64,000 bases of DNA from Marinobacter psychrophilus (GTDB lineage Bacteria; Pseudomonadota; Gammaproteobacteria; Pseudomonadales; Oleiphilaceae): assembly GCF_001043175.1 (NCBI RefSeq), contig NZ_CP011494.1, positions 2,294,001 through 2,358,000 on the forward strand, in the 5' to 3' direction. Under the pieces are notes generated by a model that saw only the letters and a list, made by a program, of their open reading frames with translations, had not been told where the DNA came from and made no database searches. Below are positions 27,230-36,699 of this stretch, piece by piece. The stretch's first letter is position 1. Each line of letters starts with the position of its first letter. A program made the position numbers and the translations under genes.

Positions 27230-28369
27230 TTACTGAAATAACTCTATCGCCTTTTCTGCCAGCTTATCCCAACTAAAATTTTGTTCCATATGAACACGGC
27301 CGTTGCTTCCCATATTATCAATACGTGGCATATCACTAAGCAAAGCCTTAACTGCTTTTACTAAAGGTTCAGGTTCAGTGCAGTCAACAATAACTCCTGT
27401 TTTTTCAGCTACAAGCGTTTCACCTGTGCCACCGGCATCCCCGGCGAGCACCGGGCGCCCACAGGCCTGAGCCTCCAGAAGAACCATTCCGAAGCCTTCA
27501 TCATCATTACCGATACGACGGTTGGGTAGTGCGAACAGATCACAATGCCGGTAGTGTTCTACCATTTCCGCATCATCAATCTCCCCCACAAACTCAACCA
27601 TGTGAGAAACACCCAGCTCGGTAGCTAATCTGGCCAGCGGCTCTCGCTCTGCACCATCACCAACAATGCAGTAATACAAATCGGGAAACTGGGCTTCTAA
27701 CGCTGGCAAGGCGCGGATCATCATATCTTGGCCCTTGCGTTGCTGCAGTCGCCCCACCGTAAGAACAACCCGCTTGCCAACCCATTTCTGGAGAGGCTGG
27801 CTGCTGGGAGACGGAGTAAACTTATCCACATCCACTCCCGGCGTCATGACCACGACTTTGTGTTCAGGTAAGTGCCACTTCTCCGTGAGAATACGACGAC
27901 TGTTCTGGCTATTCGCTACAATCCGCTCGACGCGCTGCATTACCAGCCGCGTTAGAAGCTTCAGTTCACGGCTGGTCAAAGCCACTTCTACATCTTCACC
28001 ATGAACATAGCAGGTATATGGTACTCCATGGGTCAGCTTGATGAGCATTGCCGCCAGCCCCTCTGGCAGAATACGCCCACAGTGTATCTGCGTAATACCT
28101 TCGCTTTTTACAAGTTTCCGAAGCCTGTTCCATACCTTCAGGTAATAACGCAATCCAGAAAATGAACGCAATCCCCATTCGGAACTGCTCAGAGCGAAGC
28201 GTTGTATGGGGTGAGGGAAAGTAGAGTCGATTACCGTGGCATTTGGGTGTTCGCCCACCAGGCAAGCTACATTGCCGACCGAAAAGCGACTGTAAATTTC
28301 CCAGAACCAGCGCCCACTTCCACCGTGGGTAGGAGGAAATATCTCGCTGACCAACAGAATCTTACGCAT
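27230..28369 (-). CDS. GT4 family glycosyltransferase
   Basis: 379 residues, GT-B fold. N-terminal VSEIFPPTHGGSGRWFWEI (acceptor-side glycine loop); CYVHGEDVEVA; C-terminal VLTVGRLQQRKGQDMM, YCIVGDGAERE and the E-x7-E segment EGFGMVLLEAQACGRPVLAGDAGG. Domain order and length are typical of EPS retaining glycosyltransferases. It follows the flippase gene by about 215 bases. Confidence 0.9.
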   Translation of the reverse strand: MRKILLVSEIFPPTHGGSGRWFWEIYSRFSVGNVACLVGEHPNATVIDSTFPHPIQRFALSSSEWGLRSFSGLRYYLKVWNRLRKLVKSEGITQIHCGRILPEGLAAMLIKLTHGVPYTCYVHGEDVEVALTSRELKLLTRLVMQRVERIVANSQNSRRILTEKWHLPEHKVVVMTPGVDVDKFTPSPSSQPLQKWVGKRVVLTVGRLQQRKGQDMMIRALPALEAQFPDLYYCIVGDGAEREPLARLATELGVSHMVEFVGEIDDAEMVEHYRHCDLFALPNRRIGNDDEGFGMVLLEAQACGRPVLAGDAGGTGETLVAEKTGVIVDCTEPEPLVKAVKALLSDMPRIDNMGSNGRVHMEQNFSWDKLAEKAIELFQ

Positions 28370-28583
28370 TTTTTAATTACTCCCTGAAAATTTTTCCCAC
28401 ACCCCTTACTCGATTACAAGCGCGACTCCATGATCCCGCTTGTGAAAAGGCTAACTAGATTCACGATAACAATCCAACAGGCAAGGGTCATAAATACCCC
28501 ACAAGCCAGCTTTTAGCGTCTCACACTAAAATGAACAGAGGGTTATATTTCTGCCAACAGCAACCTCATACAAACCCCTCTAG

Positions 28584-30011
28584 TCAAATTTTCAATAATA
28601 GACGAATTTCCCCATACAGGGGGTGGCGTAAAACTTTCAGGGATACCAGCCAGACAATCGGCAAGCACAAGGCAATCACCCCCACTGGACGCCAAGCCTG
28701 CTCATCGTTGAATGACACAAAGTGCGATATCGCGACAGTGGAAGCAGCACATATGACAGAGAGCATTAGATTTGGCAGTAGCGCCAGGAAAAACGGCCCT
28801 GTTTTAAGGTGGACAGCACGAGTGAGAAGACTGCTTACCAAGATAATTTCAAAAATACCTAAGACTATAAATGACTTGGCTACCGCCTGAAGCCCCATCG
28901 GGAATGAAAAAATGACAAGACCGAACACGCTGCCCATAAGGATCGCCTCCTTGATAAGCATCAGACTCTCGTTGCCCGAGGCAATAAACAGATTGTTGGC
29001 GAAGTTATGGGTTGAACGCAAGATCAACCAGATAGCTAGAGTGGATGCTATAGGTGCCGCCGCATCCCACTGATCACCGAAAAAAATCCGAATAACCGGT
29101 AAACTTGCCACCGACGCAACGCTTAATACTGGCCATACCAGTGCCCCAAGCAATACAGTCGCTCGAGTGTATGCCTCACTCAAATTCTCACCAGAGCGTT
29201 TTGCTTCAGATAAGTAAGGCAGTACGACGGGCGACACGCCCACCTGCAGTGTCCCGGAGAGAAACTCAACAAATCCAAGACCACGAGAAAACATCCCCAC
29301 CTGGGCCGTTGTACCCATTTTGCCAATTACCAGATCGGGCGCGATATTTATTGCTCTACTGCAGAGATTGCTCAAAGAGGCAAAAATGCCGAACCGGGCT
29401 ATAGCAGCGATACCCGAGAAGGTTGGCACCCAATACTTCGGGAACTCGCGAATTAGACAGACAACAGCAAGCTGAGTCGCCATCTTTGCGCAATAGCCCC
29501 ACGCCAGCGAATAGTAGCTGAACCCCAGATTTATAAGAAGAACTGTCGTGGCCAGTGACGTAATCGAACTTACAATATCCGCGACCAGCACAACCCTGAA
29601 TTCAAAACGCCTTGCAACCACTGCCATGGGGATACTAATGAAAGGGGCAAGAAAAAGTCCTGTGGAGAGTATCGCAAAAATCACTGCAAGCTGAGGGATA
29701 TCGTAAAACGCCGCAGTTGGCATCGCCAAAGCCAGAGCAAGCAATCCCAACCCCCAGGAAATGAGTATGGTAAGGCCCAGCGCGCGCCGAATTTTGAGAT
29801 CCGTGATTTCCGGTTCCCTTATAAGATAGTCGGCAGCGCCAAGGAGCTTGAACTCAGAGAGAAGCATGATGATAGCGCTGGCGATGGCGAACGTCCCCAC
29901 TTCGTCTGGCGTTAAAAGGCGGGCCACAATCATCGTGGTGACTAGCCCTACTAGGCGCACGCCATACTGAGCCATTGAGGAAAATACAACAGCTCTGCGA
30001 ATTTTAGACAT
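28584..30011 (-). CDS. Polysaccharide flippase, second copy type
   Basis: 475 residues with about 12-14 helices; the family motif GTTAQVGMFSRGLGFVE lies after the sixth helix, and GTFAIASAI and the YLSEAKRSGENL loop are typical of MOP-type Wzx proteins. It is only distantly similar to the flippase at 15680. Located between the transglutaminase-like gene and a GT4 gene, it is the flippase of the long minus-strand series. Confidence 0.88.
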   Translation of the reverse strand: MSKIRRAVVFSSMAQYGVRLVGLVTTMIVARLLTPDEVGTFAIASAIIMLLSEFKLLGAADYLIREPEITDLKIRRALGLTILISWGLGLLALALAMPTAAFYDIPQLAVIFAILSTGLFLAPFISIPMAVVARRFEFRVVLVADIVSSITSLATTVLLINLGFSYYSLAWGYCAKMATQLAVVCLIREFPKYWVPTFSGIAAIARFGIFASLSNLCSRAINIAPDLVIGKMGTTAQVGMFSRGLGFVEFLSGTLQVGVSPVVLPYLSEAKRSGENLSEAYTRATVLLGALVWPVLSVASVASLPVIRIFFGDQWDAAAPIASTLAIWLILRSTHNFANNLFIASGNESLMLIKEAILMGSVFGLVIFSFPMGLQAVAKSFIVLGIFEIILVSSLLTRAVHLKTGPFFLALLPNLMLSVICAASTVAISHFVSFNDEQAWRPVGVIALCLPIVWLVSLKVLRHPLYGEIRLLLKI

Positions 30012-30043
30012 ATTAGTGAATCACTGGAGTTGATTGAAACCGC

Positions 30044-30970
30044 TCAATCGTCATTGCGAGTTTCCGTTGTTGAACCCGAGTTTGGCCTGAACCAGGCCAA
30101 GTAACAAAGGAACAGCAAGATAAGTAATAGAGGAAATACCCATTTCGCTATATAACTCACTTTTTCGAAAATATATCGCAAGGTCATAAAGTGATAGGTG
30201 TTATCGAACAGCGCGAACGCGGTTTGATAAATGCTAATCAGATCGTCTACTTCGGCGTCGCTGTATCCGGCCGCAAAGTATCGCGCACGCACCTGTTCGG
30301 GTCGCTCTAACAAACCCTCAAGGGGGATCACCAGGGCAATACCGAAATCCGGGTCAAGGAGCTGCGATTTTCCGTCCTCCTGCTCATATTCAACGATGAC
30401 GTGCCCACCAAACGATACAATGCGGTTGGGAATCTGATGCTGATCGAGAATACTGGAAAGAATCGTGGAAGCGTCTCCACAGATCCCGATACCCCTCTTG
30501 ATGTTTCGCTCATAATCTGCGTAATGATAGCGCTCGAACTGAGGTAATCCTGAAAACATGCCGATACCCCACAAGAAGTAATTTTCCCAGATGGGCACCA
30601 ACTGCCGATACTCAACAGGGTCGATTTCCTCCCAGTCGGGGTGAACCAAACTCTGATGAACGACTCGATTGGCGGCTTCGGCTAACGCACTTCGCGGCGA
30701 CACGGCATTGAGCCCGTTTATCGCAGTAAGACTATCCTCATAACTCCAAACCTGCTCCGGAATAAACCGAAGTTGATCGTGATCGGTAACCCCCAGGCCC
30801 GGCTTCCGGATGGGCTGGGTCAACCCATAGATGTTAATCCCCATAAGCATAAGAGCAACCACGAGGCTTATGACGGCCAGTCCGTGAAGCCAGTAGCTGA
30901 GCCGCCCTCTAGCTTTCCTATCATGGCGTTCATCCATGTCATGGCTCCCGCTTTTAGTCTTTTTTATCAT
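30044..30970 (-). CDS. Membrane-anchored transglutaminase-like protein
   Basis: 308 residues from ATG at 30970, which overlaps the asparagine-synthase-like stop (ATGA). A TTG six codons upstream is less likely. One helix at about 26-50 and one at about 270-290 flank a periplasmic domain with the papain/transglutaminase triad: Cys164 in GICGDAS, His190 in GGHVIVEY, Asp206 in LLDPDFG. Transglutaminase-like proteases or amide-forming enzymes have this set. Its place inside an EPS operon suggests it processes or crosslinks a matrix or assembly protein. That role is inference. Confidence 0.78.
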   Translation of the reverse strand: MIKKTKSGSHDMDERHDRKARGRLSYWLHGLAVISLVVALMLMGINIYGLTQPIRKPGLGVTDHDQLRFIPEQVWSYEDSLTAINGLNAVSPRSALAEAANRVVHQSLVHPDWEEIDPVEYRQLVPIWENYFLWGIGMFSGLPQFERYHYADYERNIKRGIGICGDASTILSSILDQHQIPNRIVSFGGHVIVEYEQEDGKSQLLDPDFGIALVIPLEGLLERPEQVRARYFAAGYSDAEVDDLISIYQTAFALFDNTYHFMTLRYIFEKVSYIAKWVFPLLLILLFLCYLAWFRPNSGSTTETRNDD

Positions 30971-32859
30971 TGGTACGCTTTCCACCAAAGCTCAAATGCC
31001 AGCATACTCCAGAGTTCCTGAGTATTCTGGTCCTGGCCGCGCTGATGGTTCTGCCAAAGCTTGCGAACCTTGTGCATGTCAAAACACTGGGCAAGGCCGC
31101 CGTTATCGGACTGGAAGGTGGCGTCTGCGACTTCAAAAAGCTCGCTTCTCAACCACTGGGCCAGTGGCACCGAAAATCCCATTTTCTTACGATAGAGCAC
31201 GTCCTCCGGGAGCAGCTTTTCAAATGCGCGTTTCAGAATGTATTTTTTTTCCTTGCCACTGAGCTTCAGGGCAGATGGAATACTGGCAGCGTATTCAACC
31301 ACCCGGTAATCCAGCAGGGGAGCTCGTGTTTCAAGGGAATTAGCCATGCTCATCCTGTCCACCTTGACTAGAATATCCCCTGGCAAGTAGGTCTTAATAT
31401 CCGTGTAGAGAATTTTGGACAAATGATCATCCGCGTTAGCGTTAGCGTTAGCGTAATGGTAACGGGTAATGTCGGCGGGGTCATATCCTGCGGTCTCGCG
31501 CTTCAGATCACCGCGAACCAGATCATCCCAAACGCTCTGGCGGAAAAAGCTATTGGTTATGAAGAAGGAACGGTCTGGATCCATGGCCAAGGTTCCGAGA
31601 AGTGACTGAGCCTTGCGGGTAGCCGATGTGCCAAATCCACCGGCCATTTTTTCCAGCATAGGAAACAGGCCACGGCGCAGGGGCCCGGGGAAAAGATTGC
31701 GAAGCCGGTTTTCAATCTGGTCCGTACGATATTTGCTGTAGCCCGCAAAGTTTTCATCTCCCCCGTCACCAGCAAGGGCAACGGTCACTTTCTGGCGCGC
31801 CAGCTGGGACACAAAATACGTTGGAACAAACGATGGGTCGGCAAAAGGCTCATCAAAGTAACGAGCGATGTCGACAAGGCTGCCCGCAACATTGCCTTTC
31901 ACCGTGAACTCGTGATGATCTGTTTTGAACTGGTCAGCTACTTTTTTGGCCCATTGCACTTCATCAAAACGCTTTGAATCGAACCCGATGGCGCAGGTGG
32001 TTACCGGCTTACTGGAGTGGCCAGCCATCAAACCGACAACGGCGCTAGAGTCAATCCCGCCGCTGAGAAACGCTCCAAGAGGTACGTCACTGATCATACG
32101 AAGGCGAACAGCGTCATCAATCAGATCGTAAAGGCCGGCTTCCAGTTCGGACTGACTTGCACTACTAGGATTTGCGAAAGACAGATCCCAGTACTGTTGT
32201 AGCTGACATTCTTCGCCGTTCGTGATCAGCCAGTGGCCGGGGGGTAGCTTGTGAATATTCTTGTAGATGCTTTTCGGGTCTGGCACATACTGGTAGGCAA
32301 AAAAATCTTTCACTGCGTCCGGGCGAAGCTCGGTTTTGATAAACGGGGCGGGAAGTAACGCCTTGATTTCGGAAGCGAACGCAAATTGCCCGCTTTCCTG
32401 ATAATAATACAAAGGCTTCTTACCCAGGCGGTCCCGGGCCAAAAACAGCTGTTTTGCTTCAGTATCCCAGATGGCAATAGCGAACATGCCATTGAGCTCA
32501 TCAAGACATTTGACACCTTTATGCTCGAACAGGGCCAGCAGAACCTCAGTATCGGTTTGAGTGCGAAAAATGAAGCCGTCCGTATTTAGCGTTTTCCGGA
32601 GCTCTAGATAGTTGTAGATCTCGCCGTTAAAGGCGATGACATAGCGGCCAGTTCGAGACACCATGGGCTGAGTACCGGCGTCACTTAAGTCCAAAATACT
32701 CAGGCGGCGGTGCACTATACCGATGTGGTCATCTAGCCATACCGCACCAGCGTCTGGGCCGCGATGAATAATGGCCTGCCCCATGGCTTCCAGCCAGCCT
32801 TGATGAGCCTCACGATGAGGCGTAGCTGGGGTACGGAAAAAACCTGCCAGTCCGCACAT
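30967..32859 (-). CDS. XrtA-associated asparagine-synthase-like amidotransferase
   Basis: 630 residues. The N-terminal class II glutamine amidotransferase begins MCGLAGFF (Cys2 nucleophile) with IIHRGPDA and FNGEIYNYLELR. The C-terminal synthetase domain has the ATP P-loop LSGGIDSSAV (about 260) and ALAGDGGDENFAGY. Close to the amidotransferase regularly found in XrtA/EPS loci (TIGR03108 type). It probably amidates a uronic acid or another carboxyl group of the polymer rather than free aspartate. A GCGTTA hexamer repeat at 31433 encodes an Ala-Asn run. Confidence 0.9.
   Translation of the reverse strand: MCGLAGFFRTPATPHREAHQGWLEAMGQAIIHRGPDAGAVWLDDHIGIVHRRLSILDLSDAGTQPMVSRTGRYVIAFNGEIYNYLELRKTLNTDGFIFRTQTDTEVLLALFEHKGVKCLDELNGMFAIAIWDTEAKQLFLARDRLGKKPLYYYQESGQFAFASEIKALLPAPFIKTELRPDAVKDFFAYQYVPDPKSIYKNIHKLPPGHWLITNGEECQLQQYWDLSFANPSSASQSELEAGLYDLIDDAVRLRMISDVPLGAFLSGGIDSSAVVGLMAGHSSKPVTTCAIGFDSKRFDEVQWAKKVADQFKTDHHEFTVKGNVAGSLVDIARYFDEPFADPSFVPTYFVSQLARQKVTVALAGDGGDENFAGYSKYRTDQIENRLRNLFPGPLRRGLFPMLEKMAGGFGTSATRKAQSLLGTLAMDPDRSFFITNSFFRQSVWDDLVRGDLKRETAGYDPADITRYHYANANANADDHLSKILYTDIKTYLPGDILVKVDRMSMANSLETRAPLLDYRVVEYAASIPSALKLSGKEKKYILKRAFEKLLPEDVLYRKKMGFSVPLAQWLRSELFEVADATFQSDNGGLAQCFDMHKVRKLWQNHQRGQDQNTQELWSMLAFELWWKAYQ
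31433..31456. repeat. GCGTTA hexamer repeat inside the amidotransferase gene
   Basis: Three perfect GCGTTA units and a fourth with one change. On the coding strand they give alternating Ala-Asn (H-Y-A-N-A-N-A-N-A-D-D). Unit gain or loss would keep the frame. Confidence 0.85.
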
Positions 32860-32861
32860 AC

Positions 32862-34016
32862 CTAGCTTACCTCCTTCTTGGCCGAAGGCTCCGGTTGATC
32901 CGGATTTACCAGTTGCGCAAACAGGGCTTCGTATTCCCGGGCCATACGCGCGGCAGAAAAACGCTCATCAACCAGCTTCCGGGCGTTGGTGACCATGTAA
33001 CGAGCCATCTCAGGATTTGTGAGCACCTGACAACAATAGTCTACCAAGGCATTAACGTCGCCCAGAGGTGCAAGCAGGCCCGTCTCCCCATGTTTAACCA
33101 GTTGATCCACACCTGGAATGTCATAAGCAACAACGGGCACACCAACTGCCATGGCCTCCATCAGGCAACGGGGTATGCCTTCAAGGGAAGATGTCATCAC
33201 AAAGAGGTCAAACTGTGACAGCAGGGCAAGCCTGTCGCTGCGAAAACCCAGAAACTCTATCGCGCTGGCGCTTTCCAGGGAGGCAGCCTGGGCTTCAAGT
33301 TCTGCCCTCTGGCTGCCATCGCCGAGCATTTTCAGCGTCATTGACTCATCCTTGGCGTAGAGTCTGTCAAACGCGGCCAGCAGGTCAGGCAACCCTTTCC
33401 GTGGAATCATTTGCCCGATGTAGCCGATGTTTTTGAAAATTTCCTGAGAGTCCCCAGCGGGCAGGTTCTGCGTAGCGGCGTCAATCTCCGTTAAATCGAC
33501 GCCGTTGCGGATAAACCGGGTTTTGCTTGGGGGAACCTTGAAGCGGCTCATGTCGGCCTCTAGCTCTTCCGACAAGGGCGCAACCGCGTCGAAGTACCGG
33601 AGCATATAGGTACCAATTCGAATAAAAGTGGCCAGCTTAAATCCGACATTTCCCGCAAAGCCGTGAGGGGTGCTAACGCAGCGGATACCGGCTTTCTTTG
33701 CTGCTAAAAGTCCAAGAATATCGGATTTGTAGCCGTGGGTATGAATGATATCTATCTGCCGCCTTCGGATCACGTCCACCAACTGGCGAATAACCCGCAG
33801 ATCGAACCGCCCCGCCATCTCCAGGTAATGAACTTCGCCTACAGCTTGGGGGTAGACCTCTGCCACGGTCAGATCCTGGTGTTCGCTCTCCCGGGTCACC
33901 GCCAGGTCGCAAGTCACGCAGTTCACGTCGATGTTATTTGCCAAAGCCAGCACCCAGCGTTCAGCGCCGTAAAAGCCGGCAGGCGTGATGAACTGCAGAA
34001 TATTCAGACGTCGCAT
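32862..34016 (-). CDS. GT4 family glycosyltransferase
   Basis: 384 residues, GT-B fold: LQFITPAGFYGAERWVLALA (acceptor-side loop), ILGLLAAKKAGI, STPHGFAGN, FIRNGVDL, IGYIGQMIPRKGLPDL, LKMLGDGSQR and E-x7-E in MTSSLEGIPRCLMEAMAVG. Its start codon shares one base with the ligase stop and its stop lies two bases before the amidotransferase start, so the three are tightly coupled. Confidence 0.9.
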   Translation of the reverse strand: MRRLNILQFITPAGFYGAERWVLALANNIDVNCVTCDLAVTRESEHQDLTVAEVYPQAVGEVHYLEMAGRFDLRVIRQLVDVIRRRQIDIIHTHGYKSDILGLLAAKKAGIRCVSTPHGFAGNVGFKLATFIRIGTYMLRYFDAVAPLSEELEADMSRFKVPPSKTRFIRNGVDLTEIDAATQNLPAGDSQEIFKNIGYIGQMIPRKGLPDLLAAFDRLYAKDESMTLKMLGDGSQRAELEAQAASLESASAIEFLGFRSDRLALLSQFDLFVMTSSLEGIPRCLMEAMAVGVPVVAYDIPGVDQLVKHGETGLLAPLGDVNALVDYCCQVLTNPEMARYMVTNARKLVDERFSAARMAREYEALFAQLVNPDQPEPSAKKEVS

Positions 34017-35383
34017 CAGCGCGAGGGCTCCTTGGTATAATTTGGTGTTAGTGAATTGGGCATCACATCGTCTTGTGCTTTGGAAACTGCCACTTTCGCT
34101 TTCCGGCGTTGCAAGAAATAGACGTTAATTCCGATAGCTAAAAGCAAAATCATCCAATACAAAATTTCAGCACGGAAACGGTTAATAAAGCTGCCAGCTG
34201 CCAAATAGCCCAGAAGCGCACATTCTAGCGCAAGCAATTTGAAATAAGATGCGTTGTCGTCACTTTCAAGCACCCATTTTTTTGCCTTTCGGGATAGCCT
34301 GAATAACGAGAAAAGCGCAATAACGAAGAGCCCGGTACCGGGCCAACCTACCTCACTCAACCCCTGAAACCAGAGCGAGTGAACGCTTTTTCCTCCCTCT
34401 CCCCCGTGATATTCCGGAGCAAGGTAAATGTCGGAAAGGAAGTTAAAACCATAGATTCCTGCACCTAACGGATAGTCTTTTGAAATATCCAGCGCGGCCA
34501 TCCAGTAGTTAATGCGTTGCGAACCGCTTTCACCTTCGTCCTCTACATTTTCCATGGTGCGCATACGATCCCAGAACTGATCATCGGCAACATAGAGCCC
34601 TCCACTGATCCCAATAATAATAATGAAAACAGCCATCGCCCGCTGGCCTTCCTTTTGGTAGCGGGAAAACATCATATACAAAAGGAAAAGACCTGCACTA
34701 ACCACAACGCCCACAAACGAGCCTCGGCTGTTGATCAGAACCAGGCCGTTCGCTATCAGAGCGCCACAAAAAACACAGAGTAATTTAACCTTTTTGTTGC
34801 CCATCCAGGCGTAGTACATAAGAAAAACCGCAGCGGGCACCAAAGCTGCGGCCGTATCATTTGCGTCTGGCGCGTCGGCCATGCCGATGCCTTCAACCCG
34901 GGCCCCCGCCCCTCGCCCGACAGACGTAGCCAAATAACCAATATAAGTGGCACCTAAAAGGTAGGCCCATATCGAAATATCTAGAATTCTGGGTGAATTG
35001 ACCAGTTTGTAAGCGACCAAAACGATAATCACCAGTTTGGTGAACTGAAACGTGAACTGGTAGTGCACAGCAGGATTAAGAGCCCAAAAATAGACTAGGT
35101 AATGATATAACAACAGAACGATAATCCATTTGAAAGCGGGTAGCTCTTTCCATGGCGCCAGCGTGGAGTACTTTCGGTAGCCAATACCGAGCGAAATCAA
35201 CATCAGAATAGATGCGATGAAGGAGTAACTGATGCCCGGTATTTCTGCAGCCCACCACCTGAAGTCTGGATTCAGGAAATAGACAAACTGATAAAGAATA
35301 AAGGAAGAAGCGCCACTATAAGTGAAGGTAGCAATAACACCGACTATAAACACCATCAAGAACACGAGCGCTATTTTAGACAT
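34016..35383 (-). CDS. O-antigen-ligase family protein, XrtA-associated type
   Basis: 455 residues with 10-12 membrane helices. The large periplasmic loop after the Wzy_C region carries GSQRINYWMAALDISKDYPLGAGIYGFN and HSLWFQGLSEVGWPG, the conserved patch of the ligase/polymerase family. The N-terminus (FLNPDFRWWAAEIPGISYSF) matches the subgroup named putative O-glycosylation ligase in exosortase A loci (TIGR03097). It could polymerise the repeat unit or attach it to exported proteins; sequence does not decide between these. Confidence 0.85.
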   Translation of the reverse strand: MSKIALVFLMVFIVGVIATFTYSGASSFILYQFVYFLNPDFRWWAAEIPGISYSFIASILMLISLGIGYRKYSTLAPWKELPAFKWIIVLLLYHYLVYFWALNPAVHYQFTFQFTKLVIIVLVAYKLVNSPRILDISIWAYLLGATYIGYLATSVGRGAGARVEGIGMADAPDANDTAAALVPAAVFLMYYAWMGNKKVKLLCVFCGALIANGLVLINSRGSFVGVVVSAGLFLLYMMFSRYQKEGQRAMAVFIIIIGISGGLYVADDQFWDRMRTMENVEDEGESGSQRINYWMAALDISKDYPLGAGIYGFNFLSDIYLAPEYHGGEGGKSVHSLWFQGLSEVGWPGTGLFVIALFSLFRLSRKAKKWVLESDDNASYFKLLALECALLGYLAAGSFINRFRAEILYWMILLLAIGINVYFLQRRKAKVAVSKAQDDVMPNSLTPNYTKEPSR

Positions 35384-35418
35384 AGTTCAGCTTGCCACCG
35401 ATTTTCCAGCATGAAGGC

Positions 35419-36699
35419 TCAACCCACATAACCCCACCCCAAGCTTGCCAGTAAAAAAATTAGGCCAGCCACCCACCATGTAAGCCTTACCTTTGAATTC
35501 TGCGAGACGTACCCAGCATTAGTGTTCGCGGCTGGCCGTGCGCTGCTCCACGTAATCTGAGTTTCGCCCCTTGCCGCACTTAATACCCCACGGACGGAAT
35601 ACGCATTCACCAACACGAAATAATAGGGAGTTGACAGCCATATTGGGAGGTTGTTCTTGTCTTTGGACAGGTGTCCGGCTGTAGCGAGAGCTAGCAGCGC
35701 AAAAGACCCTAAGGTGATCAACCGGAACAGCAACAGCCCCTGGGCTGCTAACAATGCGCTGCCTGCGACACCAACGACGAGGAATACCGGTATTAGCCAG
35801 CGCATCAGCTTGTGGGAAACCACCTCCCAAGCGAAAATACCGGTTTTGCGGGGATTCATAACGGCTTTGACTTGCATAAGCCCCCGAATGCTGCGGTTTA
35901 CAATCCGCTCTTTTCGAGCCACTTCGCGGCCGAAATCCCCTGCAGTTTCCTCAAAACAGTGTGCACGGGGGTCAAACCGGCCGCGATAGCCTTTGGCGAT
36001 GATTTGTAGCGGGTTCACAAAATCGTTGATGTCCTGCGGCTGTAAAGGCTCCCAGAGCTCAGTGCGAATGGCGTAGATGGCGCCGTCGCCGCCGACTACG
36101 GAGTGCAGCTTTGATTCCATTTCTTTGATGGCCAGCTCATAACGCCAATAGAGGTCTTCATTGTTGGCGCTGGCACCGCTGTCTGCGTCTGTGTAGAGCG
36201 CAGCGCCTACGGCGTAGCCAACCTTTGGGTCGTCAAAGTTTTCTGCCAGGCGGCTGATGGCATCCGGGGCGTACATGGCGTTGGCGTCGCTGAACACGGT
36301 GATTTGGCTGTGTATCTGTTCCATGGCCAGGTTGATGCCCATGGTTTTTCCCAATCGGCCTTCTTGGCGGATCAGTGTGATGCGGGGGTTGCCAAGGGCT
36401 TTTACTTTTTCGTCGGTGCCGTCATCGGAGCCGTCGGACACGACAACGATGTTCAACTTGTCGGTGGGGTAGTCCAGCGCTGTGGCGTTGTTGAGTTTTT
36501 CTTCTATTACTGCGGCTTCGTTGAAGCAGGAAATGACCAGGGTTACGGTTGGGATGCTGCCATTTTCAGTGCCGACGTTTACCGGTGCTGGCTTTGGCTG
36601 ACTGTTACGGGTGAGCAGCCACAAAATAGCGGGGTATCCGAAATACACGTAGACCGGCACCAGTAAGCACACAACGGTAACAAACAGAATAACGCTCAT
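35419..36699 (-). CDS. Membrane GT2 glycosyltransferase
   Basis: 426 residues. An N-terminal helix (SVILFVTVVCLLVPVYVYFGY) precedes a GT-A catalytic domain: TLVISCFNEAAVIEEKL, IVVVSDGSDDGT, VFSDANA (metal site), VGGDGAIYAIR, then R-x-I-V-N-R-S-x-R-G as the Q/RxxRW-like region. Three C-terminal helices end the chain. This is the processive or inner-membrane type of GT2 enzyme. It overlaps the FemAB-like gene by four bases. Confidence 0.9.
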   Translation of the reverse strand: MSVILFVTVVCLLVPVYVYFGYPAILWLLTRNSQPKPAPVNVGTENGSIPTVTLVISCFNEAAVIEEKLNNATALDYPTDKLNIVVVSDGSDDGTDEKVKALGNPRITLIRQEGRLGKTMGINLAMEQIHSQITVFSDANAMYAPDAISRLAENFDDPKVGYAVGAALYTDADSGASANNEDLYWRYELAIKEMESKLHSVVGGDGAIYAIRTELWEPLQPQDINDFVNPLQIIAKGYRGRFDPRAHCFEETAGDFGREVARKERIVNRSIRGLMQVKAVMNPRKTGIFAWEVVSHKLMRWLIPVFLVVGVAGSALLAAQGLLLFRLITLGSFALLALATAGHLSKDKNNLPIWLSTPYYFVLVNAYSVRGVLSAARGETQITWSSARPAANTNAGYVSQNSKVRLTWWVAGLIFLLASLGWGYVG

